Part shown: positions 12,301 through 24,300 of the stretch, one piece after another
Layout: each line of letters starts with the position of its first letter
Position numbering within the stretch: position 1 is the first letter of the stretch
Assembly (NCBI RefSeq): GCF_037126465.1
Contig: NC_088204.1
Span: forward strand, 18,296,804 to 18,360,803
Length of the DNA: 64,000 nucleotides
Reading direction: 5' to 3'
From: Ornithodoros turicata
Lineage: Eukaryota > Arthropoda > Arachnida > Ixodida > Argasidae
The notes under the pieces: generated by a model
The model's input: the letters and a program-made list of their open reading frames with translations, nothing else
The model's database searches: none
What the model was told of the DNA's origin: nothing
Program-made: the position numbers and the translations under genes

Positions 12301-15300
12301 TCATAGCACCAGTTGCTTCGCGGCGCTAACACAAAAGTAAAAAAAAAAAAACTAAAATATTGAAATTTTGCATCGTTTGAATATCGTAACGCACGTTCCC
12401 GCGCAATTTGCGCACCCCCAACTTGTCCTGTTTTATTTTGGAGGAAAAGTGCGCAAATTATGCGAGTAAATACGTTAATTGGGTTTCGGAACGTAACGAG
12501 GTAGCGGGCTTGAATTTAGCGTTTATTGCGATTAGGTGTTTCTCAGTTCCTATAAACTCTGTATATGCTGAAAGACCTTTCAGCAGTTATAAAATTATTG
12601 TAGACGACAGACGGCATTTGCTGTCAGAGGAGAACACAAGATATCATGTAATGCTGAACCACAACAGTGCTTTGAATCTCTAAGATTATAAAATACTTTC
12701 TGTTCCCGCATTATCCAAGAACATAAAGTGTTTCCCGTTTCATGCAGCTGTTGACTACTTGCCGCGGAAATTCGAGGAATTTACAAGTCAGTGCCGTGGA
12801 ATTTTGAATTTGCCGCAGCAGAAAACCAGGGGCCTTAATTACACATAATTGCGTAAGGCCTCCCATTTTCAACAAACCAGGGGCGAGAACGGTGTCATTC
12901 GGGATGATGGTTGGCTAGGAGCATGCCATGCTGCGAGGTTCACTTTTAAGAGTGCATGACAGCTGTGATGGTGATCTTGATATGCCTGTGCACTCATCTA
13001 ATTCAATTGTCAACTCTCCAGACAAGTTATATGACCATCTCTGTGGCTGGAACATACTGTTCAGAGCTATTTGTCCACCCTTTGTTTTGTTCTCCGAAAA
13101 AGCTGTTCCTGCGTTGCACGCAGCAAAATGTTTGCTCAATGACGGGCAAAGTTATCTTGATACCGATGCCATCCACACATAGAGCCCTATATAGGTTTAG
13201 CACCCTATTGCACTGTCCACTGTCCGAAAAGCGAGTTCCCATAGCTACACCGAAAAAGTTTGGTCACCATATAAATCGTCTACATTTTGAGTCGTCCATA
13301 TTAGCGAGGTCCATATTAATGAGGCACGAATGAACGCGTACGCTTCCATACCTGGAAGTGCCTCACGGCAGGCGAGGTGCGTGTAGGAGTAGTACAGCTC
13401 CCGTTCAAGTTGAAAGTAAGCTTTTATATAAGCACGAACACGCTCCGCCAATTTCAACAAGACACGTGGTGCCTCTGGCTTCAGCTGACCGCTTGCAATG
13501 AGCTGCAAATGAACGAGAGTTATCCCAAGTTTGCAATGTGACCAAGGGTGCAGGATGTCTCTCACCACAGAGGGAGGGGGAAGTTGAAGTACGAAGGAAA
13601 GGTACATCAAGAACATTCGATATACCATAACAGATGAATAATAATAATACAATAAAAAATATGCAGTGCAGAATTGCTACAAATATGCTGCTGGAACACA
13701 GCTTCACCTTACACAGGCCAATGCTAGATTTATAGGTGCAGACAAGGCATATAGTGTATTTGGGGGGAGAGAAACAAGGGTGAGAACCTTCCTTTTCCAG
13801 TCCCCACAGACCGCGTCCCAAAATATTTTTCTGGCTGCCCCAGTCGAAAATCACAAGCTGAAACCATTTGGAAACTGAAGTGGTCCCATCTAAGCTGGCT
13901 TATAGAACAAACCCGAGCAGAGACCAGCTCAGATGTATCCACCTGAAACCAGCTTTGATGGATCCAGCTGGAACCAGTCGTAATGGATCCAGCTGGAACC
14001 CTTTCAGCTGTATATTATCCAGCTGAAAACCAATTGTACATGGACTCCAGTTCTACTGGAACCCAACTGGATATTATTCAGCTTAAAGCAATTGTACATG
14101 GACTGCAGTTCTACTGGAACCACCTAAGCTGGCCTCCCGTGATAAGCTGGAACACATTAAAACCCACAAGAACCAGTCAGAACCAGCATGACCCCCAACT
14201 GGTTCCAGGTTGTGATTTTCAAATGGGGTGCCATTGATATGAACCACCATGGGTCAGGGGTCATGCAGATAGGCCCCCACCGTCAGAAGCCCGGTACTGA
14301 CACAGGTAATGGCCAGGCTCACATGACGTGAATCAGACAAGGCCATATCTATACCCTTATGGCACCATCGCACAGAAGGCGACAGACAAAATCGCTCTAC
14401 ACTGAGTCACGTCTTTTAGTTGCCACTCACAGGGGTTTTTATCGATTATAATGTAATGTGCCCATGGCCACACTGCAGTCACAGAGCTGTTTCCAAGACA
14501 CAATGATAGAGTTTCAAGGTGATTCACCTGTGCTGCCATCTCAGGTGAGAAGCCTTTGAAGAGTTCGAATTTTGAGAAAGGCTGTTCCTTCCCATCGTAT
14601 CCATTTCCCCTGACAGTCAAATTCTGAAATTACAAATCGTTAATAAAGTGAAAGCTCGGTGTAGAATAGACATAAGGAATGTCATTTGGTGCACGCAGTG
14701 TTTCATTGAGAGAAAACCTGCGAAGGAAGACTCTTAAAGCATATCTGAGGAACATGCATATGAAAAGTTCCTGAGGAGGAACTCATCAAAAGAAACACAT
14801 GGAAAAAGAAAAACACTGCACTATGCCACAAGCAAAAGTTTCAGAGTTATTCATTCTTCGGATACTTCATTGCTTCGCATGTTAGGATGATGATTTGGAC
14901 TAAGACTACCATATGCATGTCACGATACAAAATACTCTACATGTGTACCGTGGCTTGGCAAGTCGATCATTTGAGAATCCCATTCCGCTTTGCGGCAAAT
15001 AAAATACCCCAAAAGATAGCTCTGGCCATGGTAGAGACGAACCATTATGGATGCAAGGTAACAAAATAGGAGGAGATGGGGCTTGCCTATTTGTGTGTTC
15101 ACCTGGTGGAGAAATGCGGACTGTAATCACCCAGGATATTGTAATAAATATGAGTAAGTACTGCTATCCCATTCGAAATAAGACACTGGTTGCAGCATTT
15201 GAGCCGCTGTCACAACATGCATGCGCAGCAAGAGTATACCGAATGTAGTCTTCTTACTCATAGAACTGCCACAATGATTACTGAAATCAATGTGTCTCAA

Positions 15301-18300
15301 AACGACATATGGCTACACCTCGTGTGTACAGTCATCTCAAAGGAAAGCTTTTTTTTTCTTCACTTTTTGACTTTTTTTTTTCACGAATGTGTGTGCATAT
15401 GATGTCGCATGCAACTACCTTTGGAGCTTTGGTAGCACGAAAAGGGTAATACAAATATCAACTTGTATTACTCTTTTGAGTGCTCTCCTATTGTCCGCAG
15501 CTGCACACCACCATGATTATGATATTGACGGTGGTATGGTAGTTCAAGCTCTTCCACACCACTTGACTTCAACAGAGCCTACATTGCCACACTTGTTACA
15601 GACTTGGGGTAAATATTGTAAGATGCAGGTCCACAACCTGGGAGAAATTCACCTCTAGTGAGGAAATTGAGGGTTACGGGGTCAGACCCGGAGATACTAA
15701 TGTCCCAGCGTACTTTCATGTCCCCAATTCCCGGGATTTCCCCCAAGGCCAAACCTGGAGATTTTAAGATAATAGATGTTCGCTTTGTTGGGTTAATTAT
15801 CAAAGAACACTAGACAATGCTAGACAACCACATGACCCACATGAACACAGCCTCACAAGAGGGCAGCAAAACGTAACAACATAGTTCCACACCTGAGAGG
15901 CGGTGTGTGAAACTGGGAGAAACTGAAAGAAATATACCTTTCCAAACATCTTTTCGGGTATCTCCCTGTGTCACCAATTTAGACACATGAAAACAGATAT
16001 GGCCACACGGGCCTAACCTCGTCACTACGGGAACAATTTTGATCCCTTTGGCTTGCATATCCAATGGTATGTTTTGCAAAATATTCTGCTCCAAACTACA
16101 TGCTGACATGAACATCGTCTAGTTCACACACAATGAACTTCCACGTAATGTACATTGCTGACAATGCTTTACATTTTGTAATTACATATTTGACTTGGAT
16201 AGTGTTCATAAGTTCTTACACCAAAATTAAATTAGGAAGGGATTTCCCATAAAATTTCGGTTATTGCTCAATACAGCTTGACTACCAATACACGTACCCC
16301 CCACCACCACCCCACCCCGCTCCCCAAAAGGTCGATTTCTGGGGAAATTATTGAAATGAGGTGGAGCTCCTTTATGTGCTCCTGATGTCACCATGTAACG
16401 AGACTACTGGTTGTACACCTACTCTACTGCACAGTAGAGCTCTGCACGGGACAACTTTTCCGGGCCTGCCCCGGCCTGGGCGCATAGAAAAATGGCCCGA
16501 CCCGGCCCTTCCTGTTTCTATGCAGCCCGGTCCGGTGGCCTAGTGAGTAGGGCCCGGCCCGGCTTGATGACTCAGCGAATAGAGCCCAGCCTGGCATTCC
16601 CAGACGCTTATCAAACAAATTTATAAGTGAGTTTATAAGACAAGAAAACAAGACCGCAAATGTACAAGAACTGGCGGTTTAACACCGCTACAGCACAAGA
16701 TCAAATTAAATCTGGAATGCAGGCAGGCAAGAGTGTTATTGTTACACTACAAGTTTTTGTGGAGGTAGGGGATGTTGTCAACAAACTCCTTCTCCCAATC
16801 CCCACTCCTCTCACCAAGCTTTGTGAACGTGATTGTGAGATACGTGGGGAGACAGGAGCAATGTGAAGGGGCTTTGAGAAGGTTTGTTTGAGAAGGAGTT
16901 AGATGCATGACCCGGCAGAGCCAGACTTTCGGAAACATATTTGACATCCCGGCCCACAGTGCTGGCGTATTTTGTCGGCTCCGAGCATACAGCCAACGAA
17001 GGCCCAGCCCGTGCCGGGCCCATGCAGGGCTCTACTGCACAGGCTTAGGCTTACACGAAAGCCCGAACCCGGCTCGTGGGCTGGGCAGGGCAAAACTTTC
17101 CTTTTACAAGCCCAGGGTGGGCTCGAGTTTGACCACTATGGGCCCGGATCGGTACATTATCGGGCCTAGTTCGAGCTCAAGCCTGTGTTACCCCACTGTT
17201 AGGTAGTAACGCTCAACTTTTACAGCAGGCTACAATGGGCAGTGCTGGGTAACCTATAAGTTCCTTTGGCTCAGGCCGGGCCTGGACCGGAAAATCTAGA
17301 AATTCTTCGGGCATGGGCCAGGCCCAGATCGGGTCAGGTATGGAGCCATAGGGTCTGGCCCGGGCGGGTAAATCGAAGGAAAGCCAACGCCTCGCCCTAA
17401 GGACACAGCCCGTTCGGTGCTCTAACCTGCACATCTAGCCTCTCTCCATTTTTGCCAGCAGGGTCCCATGCAGTGAAGCACCACCTCATCTACAAAACAT
17501 AGTTGTCTCGCGACGTAAAGCCTCGAATTATTATAACCTACAAAAAGAACAGTTTATGATGACTCTGAGTCACCGATGACGATTATTCTGGCACAAAAGC
17601 GGTTATGGCCTCTTTCAGTCACAGTGTTTGTCTCAAGGTTCAGGCTTCTTTTTCTATTTTTTTCCACCACAACTTTCCACGCAATCTGTGTGAAACGTGC
17701 AATACAAATACAAAGGTCATTCAAGATTGACAGAGACTTTTGCTCGAGAAAAATCAGTGAGAAAACGTAATTAAAACTTTCGGAGAACAAACTGAGACTC
17801 TTTCTCAGGACAGCAGCATGTGCAGCGGCAGCTATCATGGAGGCGAGCAGTGTGTCCGTGGAACAGCGATGCATAATCAAGTTCCTTGTAAAGGAGAGAA
17901 GATAGGTGCAGACAGTTTGGCGAAGGATGGGATGTGATGACAAATGAACCACATGGACATGTTCGTCCGACTGCGGTCATGCCAGTGGACATCACAGGCA
18001 TTGAGAAAGCCATCCTCGAGAACCGGCGAGTAGCAGTTTGGGACATTGTGGCCAAGCGTAACATTGGTGCTGGCAGTGTGGAGACAATCATTCACAAGCA
18101 CCTGCTGTTCTGGGAAGTCTGTGCAAGATGGGTTGCCCGACACCTCACTTGTGACCAAGGAGGAGCACGGATGGCACTCTCTGAGCAGCTGCTGAACCGG
18201 TTTCAGTCCGAGAGGGACAAATTTTTGCAATCAATCGTCACATGTGACGAAACATGGATGTATCATATCACCCCAGAGACAAAAGGAAGCAGCATGGGAT

Positions 18301-21300
18301 GGCGACATAAGACTTCCCCGCTTCCAAAGAAAAGCAAGATGCAGCCGTCTGCTGGGAAGTCGATGGAACTGTCTTCTCGGACATGCAGGGTGTCATCCAT
18401 GTGGACTTGTTGAAGCAAGGGGTCATGATTATTGCCCAGTACGACTCCACATTGATAAAGGGTACAGTGTGAAATGCAATTCGCAAGAAAAGGTCTAGGA
18501 TGTTGTCTGTAAGGGACATATTCTTCATGACAATGCCCGGCCTCACATGGCGTATTTGACGGTAGCAATCCTGGCCAAAATGCACTGGGAGGTTTTGTCT
18601 CATACCAGACTTGTACGTAACGCATTACAAGTAATTGCGTTACTAGTAATCCATCACTTTTTGGAGTAATTTTGTAATTAATCGATTAGTTTTCTGCACA
18701 AGTCATTTTTAAAGTAATCTCATTTCAATTTTCAGTAATCTGTTACTAGTAATCGATTACTTTTCCAGTAAAGTAGCTGCTGGTCTCCGACTCGGAGTCC
18801 TACAGTATTGTAAAATAATAATTATACAAACCTTCGCAACCTCAGTCAACCTTCCGCAAATGTCATTCAAACGTCTGCCGCACGTTTGACACAAATTGTA
18901 AATAGAGCCCTGCATACAGTGTGTGTCTGTTTGGAGTGGCCTTGCATGTCTACCATTACTCTCCATGTTTGGCATCACTGCGACACCTGCATTTAGGCAC
19001 AGTAACCATAGTCAAAGCAATCCAAAGTAACGCTCAAAGTAACGGTGTTACTTTTATGCGCATTACTTAATTACATTTTTACTCGAGTAATTTGTAGCGG
19101 TAAAAAATTACTTTTGCCACGAGAGTAACTGTAACGGTAATCAATTACTTTTTTCAAGTAACGTGTACAACTCTCCCCCGTACACCTTACTGCCCTGATT
19201 TAGACCCAAGCAATTACCATTTGTTTGGGCCCCTTAAACAGCACCTTGGAGGAAAGACGTTCCACATAGATGAAGCTCCGCGGAAAGATGTTCTGCAGTA
19301 GCTACGACAGCATCGCACTTCTTCCTACGCCAATGGCATCAAAGAGTTGTCACAGCGATGGCAGCGGTGTCTAGCTGCACACGGTGAACATATTTTGAAA
19401 AACTGATGTAGTTTGGTGCTTCCCAAATTTTCCATCGTATTTAAAGAAATAAAAGTAACGGTCAACCTTGAACAACCATTGTACACTACGCTCAGTCCTG
19501 TCCTGTCCTGTTTCTCTCCTGTATGGTTTTGTCTTCGTCCCTTAGTCCTCAGGCCCAGAGAGATGCTAAGTTCCTCATAAATACATTGCTTGCCTGGGCT
19601 TTAGGTATGTTGCTTACTGATTCCCCCTCAAGACCAGTTTGTCACTAATCTCACGAGTTGTTCACCTGCCCCTACCAGTATCATTTGCCTTGTGCTATAT
19701 TGCACCTGTGATCACATAGCTTATGTGGTTATGGATTCAGCGGGCATCATTATTGTTGGATTGGGTATACGTGATGTGTGCTCTGGTGAGCCTTTCAAGA
19801 AACGTTTGTCACCACAAGATTAACAGTTGTTGTTCCTTACCCTGTCAGCTGCCTCATGTACGATAAAAAACCGTGCCCTTGAGGCCTACAGTAACAAGAA
19901 AGAGACACCGAACAAAGTTCACTGTGAGAGTAAAGATTCAATTGAATTGAAAATGGAATGAAAAGTTCAATCAAAAATGGATGCACATGCCACCTGGTAC
20001 AATAATAATGGCCTTACTTCACAGTTCACTACTCCACCAACCAAAGGTAACGCAGTATATTTCACAAAAGGCAGAATTACATGAGAATATTTCTCCATAT
20101 ATTTCTAATATTTCTCATATAGCTGTGCACATTTGCACTCCTCCATTTAATTTGAACATAGGTTTTCTATTTGAAACCTGATTAAACATTTGCCTTCCTG
20201 TTTTTCAAGTAGTACTGATGTAAAGAAAAAGAAGAAGAAAGTCTTTGCTCTTTGCACTGCCCTAATTGCGAGGATATAATTTTCTTGGACATGCACAAAC
20301 ATATGAGCAAAGAACACTCACTTAGTGTGTCTACTACTCCTACTGATTAGTAATGACACAGCACAAAAGCACAAGCCTGTCATCTAGTAACCGCAGTGTC
20401 TTGCGTGTTATCCTCTCCATACTTACGCGGCCCATTTGGAACAGCATATCGCACTCTTCCTGGGATACAAAACCTTCAGCTTCAAACCTGGATGTACCCT
20501 TCAGCTTTGCTTCATCACGAGTGATAGTGATGCCCTTTCCAAGATCTGTTTCTCCGAGATCAGCTCGAGCTTGCAACAGCTGTTCCTAAAACATGCAAGA
20601 ATAATTTCTAAAAAAAAATGGATTCCTAGGCAAAGCAGTATTTTGGAATGGCTTCTCATTTCTGTGCACCAGTGTGTCCCAAACTGTGGGTTGCGACCCC
20701 CAGGAGGTTCGTGACCAGCAGGGGGTTATGATGAAATGTCTCGCACACTTAGGGTTGCCACCAGGCCGGTATTATACCGGCAGGGCCGGTTTTGCTCGCT
20801 CTGCCGAATGCCGGTAGGAAGGTGATACCGGCAGCCTTTTGCCGGTATTTGTGGCTCAACACCTTTCATAGGGGCTTTTACGGGGTTTTCCTTTCAACAT
20901 TCCACTACAGCTTGAATAAATCTGGAGCACAGACCCAACTCCGTAGTCACCAGTCCTTTTCTTAGTTATTCATTATTATTATTATTATTGTCTTGAGCGA
21001 GTACGCTCGTTCTTTCTTTCTCTCTTTCTGTATACTCTCCACCCCTCGCCCACTTTCCCTTTCCCGCGAACATTTCCTCCTTTCCCTCTATTCCACCTCC
21101 TCTCCCTCAGCCGGTATTTTTCACTACGAAAGGTGGCAACCCTACGCACACTTGAAAAATGGGACAGCGAATGGGGTCCTTAGACCAATGCTCCACCCAC
21201 TATTCTGAGTCACAAAAAAGCCTGCCCTAGCAGAACCCGAGGTATTACAAACAAGCTCACTTTAGTGAATAGGAACAGCCATTCCTGCTGACATGCTTTT

Positions 21301-24300
21301 TTGTTTCTTTTTGCAATGATTCCTATCCCAGCTGATTCACTCTGACTAGATTAATTGCCAAATTAAATCTCTGCATCAATTCTATATATTACTGGTGTCT
21401 GCATTAAAGCACCGCATTTCCCGCAAATAAGCGCCGACATCCGTTTGGAAGTTGCCCACTAATCAAAAAGCACGATAACAGTTCGAAAAATATTACAGTT
21501 TACTGAAACCTGAGCATTCGTTAACACCAAGTCCGTATTTTGCTTCCGAGCCCAAACTTCGAAGGTCGTCCTGCCGCCACTGAAGAGGAAGTACGTCACG
21601 GAAAATCTTAAGCACCTGGGCATTTGTTGTCTGCTTCCACGCATGGAAACGAAATGGGAGCCCGAAAAACGGCTCTGAGTTTCACGTTCCTGGGTGCGCG
21701 AGTGGAGCTTGTGTCGCGTTAAGTGAGTAGAGTCTGAAACACTCGCACCCCTGGGGCGCCTACTTAACGCACCTACTCACTGTCTCTCCTACCTTCAACT
21801 CATGCAGTCACGCATTTTGTCACTACGTTGTAACAAACCGCTTTGTGTGTTTATGTGTCCTTAATTGGCATTTCCATGGTGACAACTTGGCTACATACAC
21901 ATACTACAATACTATACCAATGCTATAATACATACATTTTTTTAGCGAGTTTGAAGAGCCATTCAAGAAGGTACAATCGGCAGATAATGCTTACTTTGAG
22001 TAATGCTCTCAATTTCATCAATTTATTTCTTTCTTCCTGCAAGGGTTTCAAATACTGCAGCACTTCCTGAAACAGAAATAACTGATCAATTGAAAGAGGT
22101 ACCAACTCATGCAGCCCTGTGCAGTTGCTCATTATTGTAAAAGTACCCGTCTGAGAAAGTACCACTCCCGCTGAATCCGTTGTCGTTGGTCGTCAAATGC
22201 TTTCTTCACTAAGACATCCAGGTCTTTTGGGTAAAGTGAAGGCTTTGTATTCCAAGACGCCCCTTGGAGGCGATTACCTGTGGAATACAGGTTGTATTGT
22301 ATGCCATTAAGGTGTACTTCCAGTAATTTATCCAGACTCCCCCCTACATCCCCCAAAATGTTCAGCGGCACCCCCTAACTTTTTCACCTGTGTACCCCCT
22401 ACAGGGGGTGCCCTTGCGATTTCAGCTTTACACACATGTCGGTAATGATATGTTAAGCTGTAATGACGTAACTATAATAATGGCCCCCCCCCCACCAATT
22501 TTTTCCAACACCCCTCCATGCTTGGGATTCTGGATAAACCACCGTAGTACTTCTCAATACGAGATGAGGCTGACAGAAGAAACAACACACGAAAGGCCAA
22601 CTGCAGGAGAGACTTATAAAGCTTGGTGTTGTTTGGGGAGTTTTCACGTAGTTGGCTCTGCCCACATTCGCAGGGAGGCTGGGCCTTGTCAAGCACACAT
22701 CTGTTGCTTTTTGCCCAGTCCCCCCTAGCACCATGTTTTGGTGCAAGATAAACTGAAACTGAAACATTGCCACCTCTGTCAGAGCTATGTGGCACAGCAC
22801 AAGGAAGGGAACAGATGTTTTGCATGAAAGGTGAGTCCCATCCAATGAGATCATGAGGAAACACAAGGAGTATCCAGAAAGTAAATTCCAATTGGCTATT
22901 TCAAAAACACAAAAATCTGTCTTCAAAATGTTTCACTTTCACTGGGTTTCAGATTTCTACGCAGTTTCTACCAGCGTCGAGGCACTTAAGGGGCATAAAG
23001 GGGATCAGTTGTTGCATCCCCGCATCACATATCACTCGTGAGTCTCTCACAAGTTGGGATGGGCTTAAATTTTATGGCTACATTGAACATATACTACAGC
23101 GCAATAAAGCAGCATTAGCTCACTGAAATTTACTTTCAGATTGTTTATGTATGTTACCATATGCATTTTTGAAAGTACAAATTAGAGCAGAAATAGGCAA
23201 AGTGTCCCTTAGCTCGGGAAAAAACAGAACACAAAATGAGCAGCACAAGACATATGATAAGATAGGACGACTTTGCTACGCGACATATCATACTTCAGAA
23301 GCAGATGGAGCAACACTGCGATGTCTGAAATCATTAAATACTAACCGGCATATGGTCACCACACGTGAGTTTAGTGGTTTTCCCACAGGAAAGGAAGATA
23401 TCTGACAGTTACCGAGAGAACACAGCAGGAATGATGTGAAGCATAATGTCTGTATTAAATGCACTTACTATAGTAGTAACAAATCTGAAGGTTCTCGTAT
23501 GCCGCAGACAAAAGTCTGGGATGGTGCGTCCCATTGAAGTGTTCTAACCACAGTAGACATCCAGTCTTACATTCCAACTCAGATATGGCATACCCTGGAA
23601 AGAATAAACATGCACCTCGATCAGGGAACTACAAGGTTGAAAAACAAAGTCACGTGCAACTAAATGTGCTTTCTCTCTCTCTTTCTTCTGTTCAAGCAAC
23701 AAAGGGGCTCATGATCTTTTTTTTTGGGGGGGGGTTCTCCCCCCATAGATCAACGACTGGTTTCTGCCTATTTTCATCCAGTTGCATGTTCCACTACCCA
23801 AAAAACTACACACGCAATACCTACGTGTAAAAGGCAGCGTAAATCTCTTCCGTGGATCTGATGGAAGGTTGTTGTCTTCGCAAGCTGCCCGACACTCTTC
23901 GAGTGATCCGAATAGGCTTGAAACAATTTCCTCCACCTGCTCACAAATAACTGTGTGGTTCTGCACATTACATGGTGCAGCAAAAATGAATAACTGGACC
24001 AAACTATTGCTAACATTGAGAGCACAGCTGAAAGGACACATTCTGTTTTATACCATTACTGTATACAATAACTTAACTGTGTGATTCTTCTGCAAGAAAA
24101 CGCTGCTTGGATGGTAGCCGGGGTATGCACCTTCTGAACCATGCTTACCCTTTCCAGGTTGATTAGAGATATTCGCCTGCAAATGTGTATTACTATCTGG
24201 TAAAAGGCCTCATCAGTGTTGACAGTCAAGTACAGGGAAAAGACTTGAACCTTGCCAATGCGCGCATATGAAGTCTACCCTCCTTTGATAGAGGGCTCAT

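Larger units (their letters stand above)
14624..20426. other. P3H intron 6 (5.8 kb), mostly transposon
   Basis: It runs from exon 6 (ends 20427) to exon 7 (starts 14623). It holds the hAT element at 16435-17034, related GC-rich sequence to about 17430, and the broken mariner at 17837-19410. T runs occur at about 15350-15380. The rest is without recognisable features. Confidence 0.7.

Noticed and set aside
13983..14237. 84-codon frame in P3H intron 7
   Set aside because: Arises from the CAGCTGGAACC tandem repeat.
23821..23824. GTATTG donor for P3H exon 2 (exon end at 23821)
   Set aside because: It puts the next exon out of phase with an early stop; the GTAGGT donor four bases earlier (exon end 23825) keeps the frame into exon 3.
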